Below are positions 46,585-57,776 of a stretch of 64,000 nt of DNA, one piece after another. Within the stretch, counting starts at the first letter, position 1. Every line of letters begins with the position of its first letter. Below the pieces are notes generated by a model. That model was not told where the DNA came from and made no database searches. It worked only from the letters and a program-made list of their open reading frames with translations. The stretch spans positions 558,001 to 622,000 of the forward strand of contig CADCXD010000011.1 of NCBI GenBank assembly GCA_902806575.1, written 5' to 3'. The stretch comes from Jackrogersella multiformis. Taxonomy: Eukaryota; Ascomycota; Sordariomycetes; Xylariales; Hypoxylaceae. A program made the translations under genes and the position numbers.

Positions 46585-47499
46585 GCGAGTGCTAGACTGC
46601 TTGCGTACGAGTGAGGACATGAGTCGCGGGTTTTGGTTTTGATGCGTTTAATGGTAGGCTAGAAATTCGTGCCTTGCGACCCTCTGGGAAGGGCATTTTA
46701 AGGTTGAAAGCTTGTAGATAGCCTTTTTCGATTATGCATGCGCTTTTTAGGCATGTGAGTACATATTGAATACATACATACATATATACCTATCAAGGTT
46801 CCCCCAACGGGTGTTTTTAAATGACTTGGGGTACTCTTTTTCTGTCCGCAGCGTTGCCGAATTAGATTCGATCCTTGACATATTTCATCGAGGTTTCCTG
46901 TAAGGTATATATGAGGGTGTAGAGGTTGTTGTGTTACCGTCTACTCTCCATGACGATAAAGCTCAATGTCGAAATGTGAATACCTAGGTAAACATGCATT
47001 TTCAGGGGGGTTGCACGCTTCTACCTCGGTCGAAAAACGACTACCGTAAAGAAAGGTTCCTGTTTTTCTATAGAACAGTTAGGTAAGCTAGGGCGATGAA
47101 AGTAGATGGTAAATTTTGAGTCGGTTGCTATAAGGTAGAATACCTGTGGAATTGGTTAGTGGTATTAATGTTGTAGAAATTAAGAAGAATTAACCTACCT
47201 AAATAGCATCGATCTTCTGACCCAGGGGACGTCCAGAAGAGTAAAAGGCATCATAATACCTAATCCACATGTGGAACACTTGGACACTGGCACATTATCC
47301 GACAAGTATAGGTAGGAGGCAGGCAACGATTCGCTAAGCGGTTAATGGCGAAACAATACAGGGGGCTACCACATCCGACGTAAGACTACCTAGGTGGAAA
47401 CAAAATAATAAAAAGTCGGTACCTCGGCGACACCTCACGAATCGACCGGTTGTCAATCAGCTTTTAAGCCACTACCAATTTGTTTAACAAGAAGTCGCC
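46585..47499. other. Intergenic spacer
   Basis: AT-rich spacer with an isolated TACCTAGGTA at 46981-46990. No gene seen. Confidence 0.5.
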
Positions 47500-48168
47500 A
47501 TGGCAGTTACGGAGTTAGCATGGCTCACAGCAGCCTCAGGGTCAATCACAACCGAGGGCAAGGAAGCCACAAACCACGCATTGAACGTCCAGGACGAATG
47601 GTTCGCTCGCAACGCGCCGGCGCTGCCGAAGGAGAGGGAAGCCCGCGGTGTTGGCCTTTTCCAGCAAGTCGAAGACCCATCCATCAATCTTTTGACGGCA
47701 CATTGGGAATCCGTCGACCAGCACGGTGTCTGGTTGGAGAGCTCCGAGAACAAGACCGTCTTCCCGGGACTCAAGGACCATTTCCAGCTCGAGAAGACAA
47801 TTCTCTCCCACTTCGACACCGAGCTATTCAACTCCTCGGGAGTAGATGGAGAGATTTATCTGTTGCAGAGTCCTATCGTCAGCATGAGCAGGCTTACTAT
47901 CGCGGCTGAGAAGCGGCAAGAATTTGAGCAAGGGTGGAACGAGGTTAAGAGCGTAGTAGAGGAATTCGTGAGGCCGTACGCAGTGAGGGCTGGTTGGCGC
48001 ATCGAGAAGGAAGATGAGGGCCTGGAGCAATTCGTTCTAGCCTGTGGCTGGACGAGTGTCGAGAGACATGGGGAATTCATAACGACGAAAGGATTCGATA
48101 CGTTTTCATCGGTTATATCGCCCTTTATAAAGGCCCGGGATACTGAGCATTACCGGAAAATCCTGTGA
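47500..48168 (+). CDS. Dimeric alpha/beta-barrel (ABM-like) protein
   Basis: Single exon, 222 aa, with ATG in GCCATGG. The sequence looks like two successive ferredoxin-like repeats. The first is VTELAWLTAASG ... GVGLFQQVEDPSINLLTAHW; the second is SMSRLTIAAEKRQEFEQGWNE ... GWRIEKEDEGLEQFVLACGW. The repeated pattern of a starting strand, a long helix, and a strand pair ending in a TxxW/CGW segment (HWESVDQHGVWL, GWTSVERHGEFI) is typical of antibiotic-biosynthesis-monooxygenase-like or stress-responsive dimeric barrels, here as a tandem fusion. No cofactor is needed in this fold and none can be inferred. Fungal relatives are mostly uncharacterised, so I assign a fold rather than a reaction. 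Confidence 0.75.
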   Translation: MAVTELAWLTAASGSITTEGKEATNHALNVQDEWFARNAPALPKEREARGVGLFQQVEDPSINLLTAHWESVDQHGVWLESSENKTVFPGLKDHFQLEKTILSHFDTELFNSSGVDGEIYLLQSPIVSMSRLTIAAEKRQEFEQGWNEVKSVVEEFVRPYAVRAGWRIEKEDEGLEQFVLACGWTSVERHGEFITTKGFDTFSSVISPFIKARDTEHYRKIL

Positions 48169-48448
48169 AAGGTTAGGTGATAATATGTAAGAATCTCTCC
48201 AGAACAGTGCCATTAGTTGTCAAATGTCTTTGTGCAATTGTTATGAATTGTCTACAAGCTTATCGTGCCTGTGAATTATCAATTCGGAAGGTATCCTTAG
48301 ACGCCATCTCATGAACATGCCAACCCATCCATATGATCACCTCATCGGTTCTCGATGACCACGTCTGTGGACGCCATTCCATCCATCATCCTGAGACCTC
48401 CCCAGTGGCGATTGGTAGTTTTCCTTTCTCCCGAAGCATGGCGAGAAC

Positions 48449-48888
48449 TTATGCCACGTGCTTGCCCTTCTTGTTCTTCTTGGGGACCTCCTTGATTTGT
48501 AGGTCTGCGAATCAAATTGTCAGTTGATGTATAAAAACCTCAGCGCACTGGAAATCGATGCGTACTCGGAGGTAAGCTCTGCTTCAGCTTCTCTGCCTTG
48601 TCGGAGTCCTTCAGGATGAGGGTATAGAGGTGCTTAGAGCATCGGACCTTGAACTTGGTCTGGGACGACTTCTTGTTCTTCTTGATCCGGGCGGCTACAG
48701 AAAGTAATCGTTAGAATTAATGCTGCGGCGCACAGAAGTGTCATTGCGTTCTCTCGTTACATACACTTGGCATCTTCTCGCCGGCAGATCTCGATGAACT
48801 AAATACATAATTGTTAGCTATAGTTTATTTGAAATAAATTTAAATATAGTTACCGTACCTTCTTGATGTCTGCGATTTCTTGAGGCAT
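48449..48888 (-). CDS. RPL38: 60S ribosomal protein eL38
   Basis: Four short minus-strand exons, 48888..48859, 48798..48765, 48694..48566 and 48504..48449, give 82 aa. It reads MPQEIADIKK, then FIEICRREDAK, SARIKKNKKSSQTKFKVRC and the end LKQSLPPNLQIKEVPKKNKK. This is the full eukaryotic eL38, a small basic protein of the large cytosolic subunit. All three introns (60, 70 and 61 bp) have GT-AG borders (GTACGG, GTATGT and GTACGC donors) and restore the conserved sequence. Dense introns near the start are common in fungal ribosomal protein genes. The upstream flank near 49147-49164 carries a pair of TACCTAGGTA palindromes. Confidence 0.95.
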
Positions 48889-49480
48889 CTTGGCTGGTTG
48901 ATAGAGGACTTGGTGTTCGGTATGGGTAGAAGTTAAGAAGTTGATGATTTTATGAGATTGATGCGACTAAATTGTATGGGCGAAATTGTGTGGGCGAAAT
49001 TCTGTAGCAGGGTTCTAAGCGATTTCTCAAGGTGGGCTGATAAGAGATAAGATCATGCTCCTGCACGGGCCATATAAAACGTTCCACCAACTTAAACTTA
49101 TGGGTGTGTGGCGCATGACGTGGCGTTAGCTTCAGACCATTCCACTTACCTAGGTACCTAGGTAGGTTACGTAGCAGCCTACCAGCCTACTTAGAGCAGG
49201 TACAGCCCGTCATTCGATTCCTTGGGACGGGATCTTAAAAGGGACAGAGTTGCCTCATCGTAGAAGCTAGGATGGAAGTAAATCATAGAAATATTATTTT
49301 ATCCTATTGAAAAAACCCATCAACCATGCCTACTCCTCTTGACAGACTTACTATGAAGTCTAAGGTACCTATCTCGATCCTCCATATTTATTCGCCATAA
49401 GCTAACGAACGTGAGCAGAACGCTACACTAGGTACATTTATCAACCGCAGTTTACGGTCTCTTCCATTCTCTCAATACTG
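48889..49480. other. Divergent promoter region eL38 / small membrane protein
   Basis: About 590 bp between divergent genes, containing two overlapping TACCTAGGTA palindromes at 49147-49156 and 49155-49164. It presumably drives RPL38. Confidence 0.5.
49147..49164. repeat. Overlapping TACCTAGGTA palindromes upstream of RPL38
   Basis: Two copies overlap by two bases (49147-49156 and 49155-49164). Confidence 0.8.
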
Positions 49481-49761
49481 ATGGAGTTTTATTTCAAAGC
49501 CTTCTCTGGGCTCGTCACAGCCGCCCTCGCCTGGTCTATGTGGAGTGGAAATATATTTCCTGCTCCGGCAGACCCAAAAGGCGACCCTCATGAATGGACA
49601 CACGAGGAACTTAAACGATGGCTAGCAGCTGTAAGGATAGACTCATAATATTCGCCGAATCTAATCAGTTATCTAACTAATGTTTCTAGCGCAACCTCCA
49701 CCCTCAAGAGGAAGACTCTCGAGAACAACTACTCGAACGAGTGAAAGCGAATATGAGATAA
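49481..49761 (+). CDS. Tiny conserved-looking membrane protein, 73 aa
   Basis: Two exons, 49481..49630 and 49690..49761, are too short to stand out as open frames. The start MEFYFKAFSGLVTAALAWSM contains a single membrane span or uncleaved signal anchor. It is followed by PADPKGDPHEWTHEELKRWL and, after a 59-bp intron (GTAAGG...TTTCTAG with a CTAAC branch site), RNLHPQEEDSREQLLERVKA and a final Asn-Met-Arg. The W-[ST]-x-E-E-L-x-x-[WY]-L ... R-E-x-L-x-x-V-K pattern is that of a SAP/Ish1-like helix-extended-loop-helix motif, which binds DNA or chromatin when nuclear. Fungal genomes carry small proteins of this design, but I cannot name a characterised one. Support comes from the clean splice, an in-frame join and the motif. 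Confidence 0.7.
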
Positions 49762-50417
49762 GACAGCTTACTGCAACTCGCTTGGTCTCACCTTGGATGA
49801 CGAAATATCATGGTGAAACCAGGTAACTATGGAAAGTCAGTGGTTATCCGAGACTTGACGAGAGACAGAATGGAAAAAAACACTGAGTCTCGCTACTGAC
49901 TCAATGCGCCTTAGTGACTATTATAGCCATAGTCAAACCTAGGGAACCGTTATTTTATCAATACAATGCTAAATAGAAACAAGAAATGGAAAGCAGCTGT
50001 GTCATTACTATTGGTAGTCTAAGTATCTAAAGAATCCAAGTCAAGTATAGCGAGACTGTCTTTGGCAAATACGACCCTTTAAAGACACTAGTTGCCATGA
50101 AACCGCACTTGTATCTTCGAAATTTAAATGGAAATAAAGTCACCTAGAAATATAGATGCCTAATACATAATAAACTTAATAGAAGCTTCCTACGTCGATG
50201 ATGTGGTAGTGTGGCGGTGCAACATACTATGCCACATTTGGTATTAGTGTACCACCATTAGCCACGTTAATGACACGGTTTCTCATTGAGAGCAGCTTAC
50301 AGCTTACAGCTTACATCTTACATCCCGCTTATTTGACAAACATAGGTCTTTTCCAGCTAGCCTGAGAAAACTGACCTCTACGTTTCCATCACCACCGAAA
50401 CCTTTAATTTCGGAAAG
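49762..50417. other. Intergenic with short tandem repeat
   Basis: Spacer before STE24, with a 7-bp direct repeat of CAGCTTA (about three and a half to five units, 50293-50325). No gene seen. Confidence 0.5.
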
Positions 50418-51894
50418 ATGGACGTACTACAGGTATGCGCAAATGTTTATTATTGACGGTCTGACAATTCACTAACGTGGTGTGAATAGCGCCTGGCTCG
50501 GTTCTTGGACCGGCCTCTCTTCCCATGGAAGAAGCTCATCATGGGCTTCTCCATAGCCCAGTATTGTTTCGAGGAATTCCTATCGCTTCGACAGTACGGC
50601 GTCCTGAAACATACGAAGCCGCCAAAGGTACTTCAGAAGGAGGTCTCTCAGGATGTCTACGATAAAAGTCAGGAATATGGTCGAGCTAAAGCGAAGTTCG
50701 GATTTGTGAAAGGTCTTTGGGGTCAGATCCAGAATGTTGCTTTCATTCAGTTCGACGTCCTTCCGAAATTGTGGACTTGGACTGGTACTCTTCTTCGTTT
50801 TGCTCCCGCTCGGTTCTCTGGAGAAATTTCGCACTCAATTGTCTTCGTCCTCACGTTCATCCTAATCCAGCAAGTCTTGTCTCTTCCTGCGAACATATAC
50901 CACACGTTCGTCTTGGAGGAGAAATTCGGATTCAACAAGCAGACCCCGAAATTGTTCGTTACGGATATGATTAAGTCGAACTTACTCGCTTTTGCCTTTG
51001 CGCCTCCCATCCTGGCCGGGTTCCTCGCCATCGTGAAGAAGACGGGCGCTCAGTTTGTTACTTATCTATGGCTCTTCACTGCTGTTCTCCAGGTTTTCTT
51101 GATCACTGTCTATCCGATTTTCATTCTGCCTCTATTCAACAAGCTGTCTCCTCTGGAAGAAGGCAAACTGAAGACCGAAACCGAGGAGTTGGCAAAGAAA
51201 TTGAAGTTCCCTCTCCATGAATTGTTCGTCATTGACGGCAGCAAGCGCAGCGCCCATAGCAATGCCTATTTCTTCGGTCTCCCGTGGAAGAAGCACATTG
51301 TCATCTACGACACATTGATCGAGAAGAGCAAAGAGGAAGAGGTCGTCGCTGTCCTCGCGCACGAACTTGGCCATTGGAGTCTGGGCCATACTACCAAGCT
51401 ATTTGGTATTTCACAGGTATGCTTGAGTCGTCCAGTTAAACCAAATTATTCGTACTGACAACCAATAGCTCAATGTGTTCTATATCTTCACCTTGTTTTC
51501 GGTCTTCGTCAACAACAACTCGTTGTATAACGACTTCGGGTTCATTCAAGAACACCCCATTATCATCGGTTTCATCCTATTCTCGGATGCATTGGCACCA
51601 ATGGACCTCGTAATTAAGTTGCTGATGAACATCATGAGCCGCCGATTCGAATTCCAGGCAGATGCCTTCGCCAACAACCTAGGTTATAAGGCTGAACTGG
51701 CTTCGTCTCTTATCAAGCTCCAACTCCAGAATCTGAGCACGATGGATGCAGACTGGATGTATGCGAGCTACCACTTCTCCCACCCTATCCTTTCCGAGAG
51801 ATTGAAGGCTCTAGAATGGACGGCTACCGAAAAGGTAGTGGAGGAGAAGGCAGAAAAGAGTGGTGTTGAAAAGGCCAGCGGACGGGAACTGTAG
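50418..51894 (+). CDS. STE24: CaaX prenyl protease 1, Ste24
   Basis: Three exons, 50418..50432, 50490..51416 and 51469..51894, give 455 aa, the usual Ste24 length. The first exon is only MDVLQ, with a 57-bp intron; the start is supported by continuity into RLARFLDRPLFPWKKLIMGF. The protein has multiple hydrophobic spans and the M48 zinc protease motif AHELGHWSLGH (HExxH), with the third zinc ligand in the downstream RRFEFQADAFA segment. VLEEKFGFNKQTPK and SKRSAHSNAYFFGLPWKKHI are standard. It removes the aaX tripeptide after farnesylation and, in yeast, also trims the a-factor N-terminus; it resides in the ER and inner nuclear membrane. A Glu/Lys-rich tail ends the protein. Mevalonate kinase and the prenyltransferase alpha subunit lie 11-15 kb upstream. 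Confidence 0.96.
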
Positions 51895-52519
51895 ATTACA
51901 TCCATGCCATCTAAGGTCGGGATCCCGAGAAAAATGTACGAATAGAATCCCATAGAGAATTTCATTTGGCTTCCATTGAACACATACCATGCCTTGTGCT
52001 GTTGTCCTAATACCCCTTTTAGATCCACATGAATTTGTTAATCTATCAGATTATTATTTTTCTTTCTTTCAATGAACTTAACCTACTCGCCAGGAAGATT
52101 ATCCCTTACGGGCCCCTAGAAAGGTATTTCCAAAGTTCCAGGATGTGAATGATGTGTGAGTTTCGGTTAAGAGCATGCATGTTATGCATTAGCCACATAT
52201 GTGCCAAAGCGTGATTCAACCAATTAAATTAGATGATTATGACGTTTCAACGCGTGTCCCCGCTAAAAAGTCACCAAAAATCGCCAGATACCCCTGCCGA
52301 CTTTTTAAAGACGCGACAAGAACGCGCTTTCCTTAAAACCACTTAATGAACCTAGTACAAAGCTCTTTTGTCTGTTATTATGTTTTTATCCCCCATCGCA
52401 CCCATTTACATACTATACATCAACATCTAAAACTACCTACTATACTCAGACACCTTGACTGATGCTTTGAATTGTTCTTCCTCTGCTTCCCATACACTCT
52501 GTCCTCACAAGACGAAGTT
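51895..52519. other. Intergenic, STE24 3' end and POL3 promoter
   Basis: Contains ACGCGTGT (52250-52257) and AACGCGCT (52331-52338), elements that partly resemble the MluI cell-cycle box ACGCGT used for replication genes. The match ACGCGT at 52250-52255 lies about 265 bp before the POL3 start, which fits G1/S control but is a short motif. Confidence 0.45.
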
Positions 52520-55500
52520 ATGGCTAGCAAGTTTCTACCCCAGAAGCGCGCCCTTGGTGACGCTTCTAATCGCCGAAATCTCCCTTCAGATCAATTCGTA
52601 GCGAAAAAGCCTCGTTTAGCACCACTCTCTTCATCGCCAGCATCGCGCCTAAATAGCTCTCAGAGGGGTCCTGGCTCAAAACTAGCATCGACCCAGCCGA
52701 AAAGCAAATTCGAATCCGAAGTTCTCGAGAAGCTAAGCCAAGATATTTCCGAGCTCAAGCAGACCAACTCAGAGAAGGACCAAGCATGGGGTCGTCCCCC
52801 CGTCGTTGATTTCAATCCCCAGAGGGATAACTTAATCTTCCAACAGATAGATGCTGAAGAAGGTAGCCTTCATGGAGGATCAACTACAGTCAAGCTCTTT
52901 GGGGTGACTGATATTGGCCACTCTGTCATGCTCCACGTTACCGACTTCAAGCACTACCTCTATGTTGCCGCCCCTGTATCCTTCACGCCTAAAGATTGCG
53001 AACCCTTCAAAGCCTACCTCGAGACCCAGGTGGCCCAAAATCAAATTGTTATTCACTCCTGTGAAATCCTCCTTAGAGAGAATATCTACGGTTTTCAAGG
53101 CAACACGAAAAGCCCCTATATCAAGGTTACAGTCACCGATCCAAAGTTTATCCCGAGAGTCCGCTCGGCATTTGAGAGAAATGAGGCGAATTGGAAAGGA
53201 ATGTGGAAGGGAGTCGAGGGGGGCATAATGACGTTTGATAACTTGCAATATGTCCTGCGATTCATGGTTGACTGCAAGGTATGCACTAAGGCCTACCACA
53301 CCAGCAGAAGATACTGACCGTAATAGATCCCTGGTATGTCATGGGTAGAAGCACCCGCTAAAACATACCGTCTCGTTACGGAGCACCAGCGACAGTCGAG
53401 CTGTCAAATAGAAGCGGAGATTAGCTACCGAGACTTGATTTCCCACGAGCCGAAAGGAGAGTGGTCTAAGATGGCTCCATTACGAATTCTATCCTTTGAT
53501 ATCGAATGTGCGGGACGAAAGGGCATCTTCCCTCAGGCGGATAAAGATCCGGTGATTCAAATTGCGAACGTTGTTACACGCTACGGAGAGAGCAAGCCCT
53601 TCGTTCGGAACGTGTTCTGTCTCGACAGGACAAGTCCTATTGTAGCAACACAAATCCTAGAGTTCGAGAGGGAGGGAGATATGCTCATGTCTTGGAAGCG
53701 ATTCCTCGATCAAGTCGATCCCGATTTGATTACTGGCTACAATATTGCCAACTTTGATTTCCCCTACTTGCTCGACCGTGCAAAATGTCTAAAGGTCCAA
53801 GGTTTCGAATACTGGACTCGTCTGCACGGCGTCAGATCAGTTGCCAAGGAAACGAATCTATCCAGCAAGCAGATGGGCAACCGAGATACGAAATCCACGA
53901 ACACGAATGGACGACTACAACTCGACCTCTTGCAATTGATTCAGCGAGATCATCATCTTAGAAGTTATACTCTAAACTCGGTGTGTTCTCACTTTCTAGG
54001 AGAACAGAAGGAAGATGTTCATTACACGATGATCACCGAGCTGTTCAACGGTACACCAGAGTCTAGACGTCGTCTAGCTCTCTACTGTTTGAAGGACGCC
54101 TATTTGCCTCAGAGGTTGATGGACAAGCTTTCTTGTCTCGCTAACTATACGGAAATGGCCAGAGTCACAGGAGTTCCGTTCAATTTCCTTCTCTCACGTG
54201 GACAGCAGGTCAAGTTCATGAGTCAACTGTTCCGAAAAGCTCTAGAGCAAAAACTTGTTATTCCAAATATGAAGTCGGAAAGTTCGGATGACCAATACGA
54301 AGGCGCTACAGTCATCGAACCCACTCGCGGTTTTTACGACGTGCCCATCGCGACTCTCGATTTCGCATCGCTATATCCCAGCATCATGCAAGCGCATAAC
54401 CTCTGTTACACGACTCTCGTGAATAAGAAGGCTGTGGAGAGGTTCAACCTCGTTAAAGACGAAGATTATATTGTTACACCCAATGGGGACATGTTCGTCA
54501 CAACCAAGCAAAGAAAAGGACTTCTTGCCCAGATTCTCGGAGAACTCCTTTCCGCAAGAAAGCAGGCTAAAAGGGAATTGGCGGTCGAGACCGACCCTTT
54601 CAAGAAGGCTGTCTTGAATGGTCGTCAGCTTGCTTTGAAAATCAGCGCAAACAGTGTGTACGGTCTGACAGGTGCGACAACTGGCAAGCTCCCCTGTCTA
54701 GAGATCGCCAGTAGTACCACGAGTTATGGTCGACAGATGATCGAGAAGACGAAAGCAGAAGTGGAGAATAAATACAACATAGCCAACGGCTACTCTCACG
54801 ACGCCCAGGTCATTTACGGCGACACAGATTCCGTCATGGTTAAGTTCGGAACGAAGGATCTTGCTGAGGCGATGAAACTTGGCGAGGAGGCAGCTAATTA
54901 CGTCTCGTCAAAATTTACCAAACCCATCAAGCTAGAGTTCGAGAAGGTCTATTTCCCGTATTTATTGATCAACAAGAAGCGCTATGCCGGCTTGTACTGG
55001 ACAAGACCTGACAAATACGACAAAATGGACACCAAGGGAATCGAGACAGTCAGGAGAGATAACTGTACGCTAGTGCAGACAGTCATTGAGAAGGTTCTCA
55101 GGATGATCCTGATTGATCAGGATGTCCAAGGAGCCCAAGAGTATGTCTATCCACCCCTGTTTTTGAGTTTGTATTGTGTTGACCGATTTTGCAGCTACGT
55201 CAAGGATACAATTGCCGATCTGCTGCAGAACAAGGTAGATATGTCTAAGCTCGTGATCACAAAGGCCCTTACAAAGGAGAGCGAAGATTACGATGCTAAG
55301 CAAGCTCACGTCGAGCTCGCGGAGCGCATGAAGAAACGAGATGCCGGTTCTGCGCCTGGGTTGGGTGATCGAGTAGCGTACGTCATGGTTAAAGGTGCAA
55401 GCGGATCGAAGAACTTCGAACGTTCCGAAGACCCCATTTTCGTTCTTGAAAACAACGTCCCTATCGACACGAGATACTACTTAGACAACCAGTTAGCAAA

Positions 55501-55942
55501 GCCGCTAGGGCGTATCTTCGATCCTATCCTAGGAGAGACCAAGTCGAAGTCACTCCTTCATGGAGACCACACGCGTGCCATCTCGGTTGCGGCACCGACA
55601 GTGGGCGGTCTCATGAAGTTTGCAAAGAAGACCATGACGTGCATGGGCTGCAAGAAGCCGCTCGTGAGCAAGGAGGAGAGTGGCGGTGCCGTCTGCTCAG
55701 ACTGCGCGCCGCGTGTGGGTGAGCTTTACAAGAAGACATTAGACAAAGTATCAGACCTTGAGGTCCGATTCGGACGGCTGTGGACGCAATGCCAACGATG
55801 CCAAGGCAGTATGCATTGCGAGGTCATCTGCAGTAGCAAGGACTGTCCCATCTTCTATATGCGCATGAAGGCTAAAAAGGACGTCGAGGATGGGAGCAAA
55901 GAGCTAAAGCGGTTCGATTTCGACCAGTCTGCTATATGGTAG
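52520..55942 (+). CDS. POL3: DNA polymerase delta catalytic subunit
   Basis: Three exons: 52520..53278, 53327..55140 and 55195..55942, 1106 aa (yeast Pol3 is 1097). Order of domains: a basic N-terminus; the B-family N-terminal region; the 3'-5' exonuclease with FDIECAGRKGIFP (about residue 310) and NIANFDFPYLLDRA; and the polymerase motifs A DFASLYPSIMQAHN (about 597), B KISANSVYGLTGA and C YGDTDSVMVKFG (about 750). The C-terminal CysA zinc site (CMGCKKPL...CSDC, about 1006-1026) and CysB iron-sulfur site (CQRCQ...CSSKDC, about 1057-1075) follow. Exonuclease Asp/Glu and polymerase Asp residues are present. The second intron (55141..55194) is 54 bp and contains no stop, so the frame reads through it; removing it gives the conserved QGAQDYVKDTIADLL. 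The lagging-strand replicative enzyme, partner of PCNA. Confidence 0.97.
55141..55194 (+). other. Stop-free 54-bp intron in POL3
   Basis: Starts GTATGT, ends TTTTGCAG with a TTGACC branch region. Its length is a multiple of three and it has no in-frame stop, so retention would insert 18 residues rather than truncate the protein. Confidence 0.85.
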
Positions 55943-57776
55943 TGGCTAGAATGAAATCTTCCGTCGATCCACTGGCGTTATGAGGTATGCACGAATGCAC
56001 GGAGTACAGGTCAGTTCTTTATTGGGAGGAAATATGAACAATGTCATAATAGTTCTGCAGGGACTCGAGCACGATGAGAGAAGAATATGCCATACAATAT
56101 CAACGTTACTTTTCAAAAAAAAATAAAAAATTCAGGCGGCTGGTTTCATCCGGTCTATCTTGTCGCGAGTGTTTGAATATTTTCATGTCCCCCAACGGTG
56201 TTGTCCGAATTGCTCCGGTTCCGGAACCTCCCGGTCCAATGACCCCTGGAAGACGGTAGGGGGGAAATGGTTCTCCATTACGCAATACATACGCATTGGA
56301 GAGCTTTTACTGGTCCAATGTTCCCATGAGATGCATATGCTGCAGGGTCCGTCCTGCCGGTTCCAAGCTCCAGAGCCCTTAGCAGGGTCATTCCGCGAAC
56401 GGCGACTTGAGGACTCAATATTTCAGAAGGCTATACGCGTGGAATGCCTGTAAAAATGTTGGATTGACGTGAATATTGTTGTCGTCGCAAATTCAACTGA
56501 CGAATCATCGAGCTGTGATAAGATGCCGCTCAGCTGTGACGAACTTAAGCTTCTCGCTTCTCCGGGTCAATATCCCTACCGTATCCCTACCCTACCGTGA
56601 GGCGGCTCCGTTAGTCTCCGTAGTTGGCTGATTCTGCTTCAGATTCACGATTCAGCTCCCTGTTCCCCCACACAAGCACCACATGCAGCACATGGCCCTG
56701 TGGTAACGAAAATGTTCGTCACCGCTTTGCTTCTTGCTCACATGTTCATTTCGACATCAAGAGCCTTCACAGTGTGGTGTGTCGTTTTCTAGCTAGCCTC
56801 GCGGTGGCCGAAACGAGTAGGCTGCCACGCTTATGTAGCTAGCATAGTGCCCAGCTTATTAAAATGTTACGCAGATAACATATGAACAGATCCACCCCTG
56901 CCGTTCAGATCTAATGCCAGATTATCTCGGAAGAAGCGATGGGCCACTACACTAGTGAAAGTCCTGGGTCGCCGACAACGCTCTGAAGTCGAAAGCTGGC
57001 AACATCATATGAGATGAGATCTGCGGTAAACAAGATTGAGGTATATTTTTTGATCTGGCATGACGGGACAAAAATTGCCTCAGCCGGACAGGGGAAGCTC
57101 GGGAAAATACTATGAAGGTGAAGAAAAAAAATCAGCCAGGATTCTCGCCGTGGGCTGGGCCCCCACACGGCTCACCCTGGATAGGCGAGGCTGCATACAG
57201 TCTTACCTAGTATCATTAGTGAACAATTGTAGTCATTGAAGTCACAGCCTTTTACTTACCCATACTCCATCCCATCATCCCATGCTTCATGGACCACTTT
57301 ACGCCGTAGCATACGTATACATACCTACCTAGGTGTGTTTGTATGTTTGTATTGTTTGTACCTGGAGGAAAGCTTTGATCGGCACATACCTACCTGCTCA
57401 CCACTATCTCCTTAGGTAGTCACCTGGAGGACCGATGACGGTGTCCTTCCTTTGTCCTTCCTTCCCCGGAGGAGGCCGGACAACTTAGATATACTTGCCT
57501 AGGAGGTAGGTATATAATACCTCACCTTCCTCGGCCTTTCTCCGTATCTTCCTCGTTACGTCCCCCGAATAAATAAAGTTTATAAGCTCACCTTAAAACG
57601 TCCCTAATACAAACAACGATACCCTTGAAACCCATCACCTCTTCTGTCCATTACATCTTCACTTTTTACATTAGCACATTGTGAGACACAACCTGAGATA
57701 CCCATACTTACTTACCATCGATACCAACCACCACATAACATCCATATCTGATCCACATTCCACAATCCACAAGACA
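55943..57776. other. Long 5' region of the glutamate dehydrogenase gene
   Basis: About 1.8 kb without a supported gene. A (TA)CCTACCTAGG element lies near 57323-57334, and pyrimidine-rich DNA at about 57500-57700 precedes the GDH start. A long regulated promoter would fit a nitrogen-controlled gene. I did not find a dense cluster of GATA sites by eye. Confidence 0.45.
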
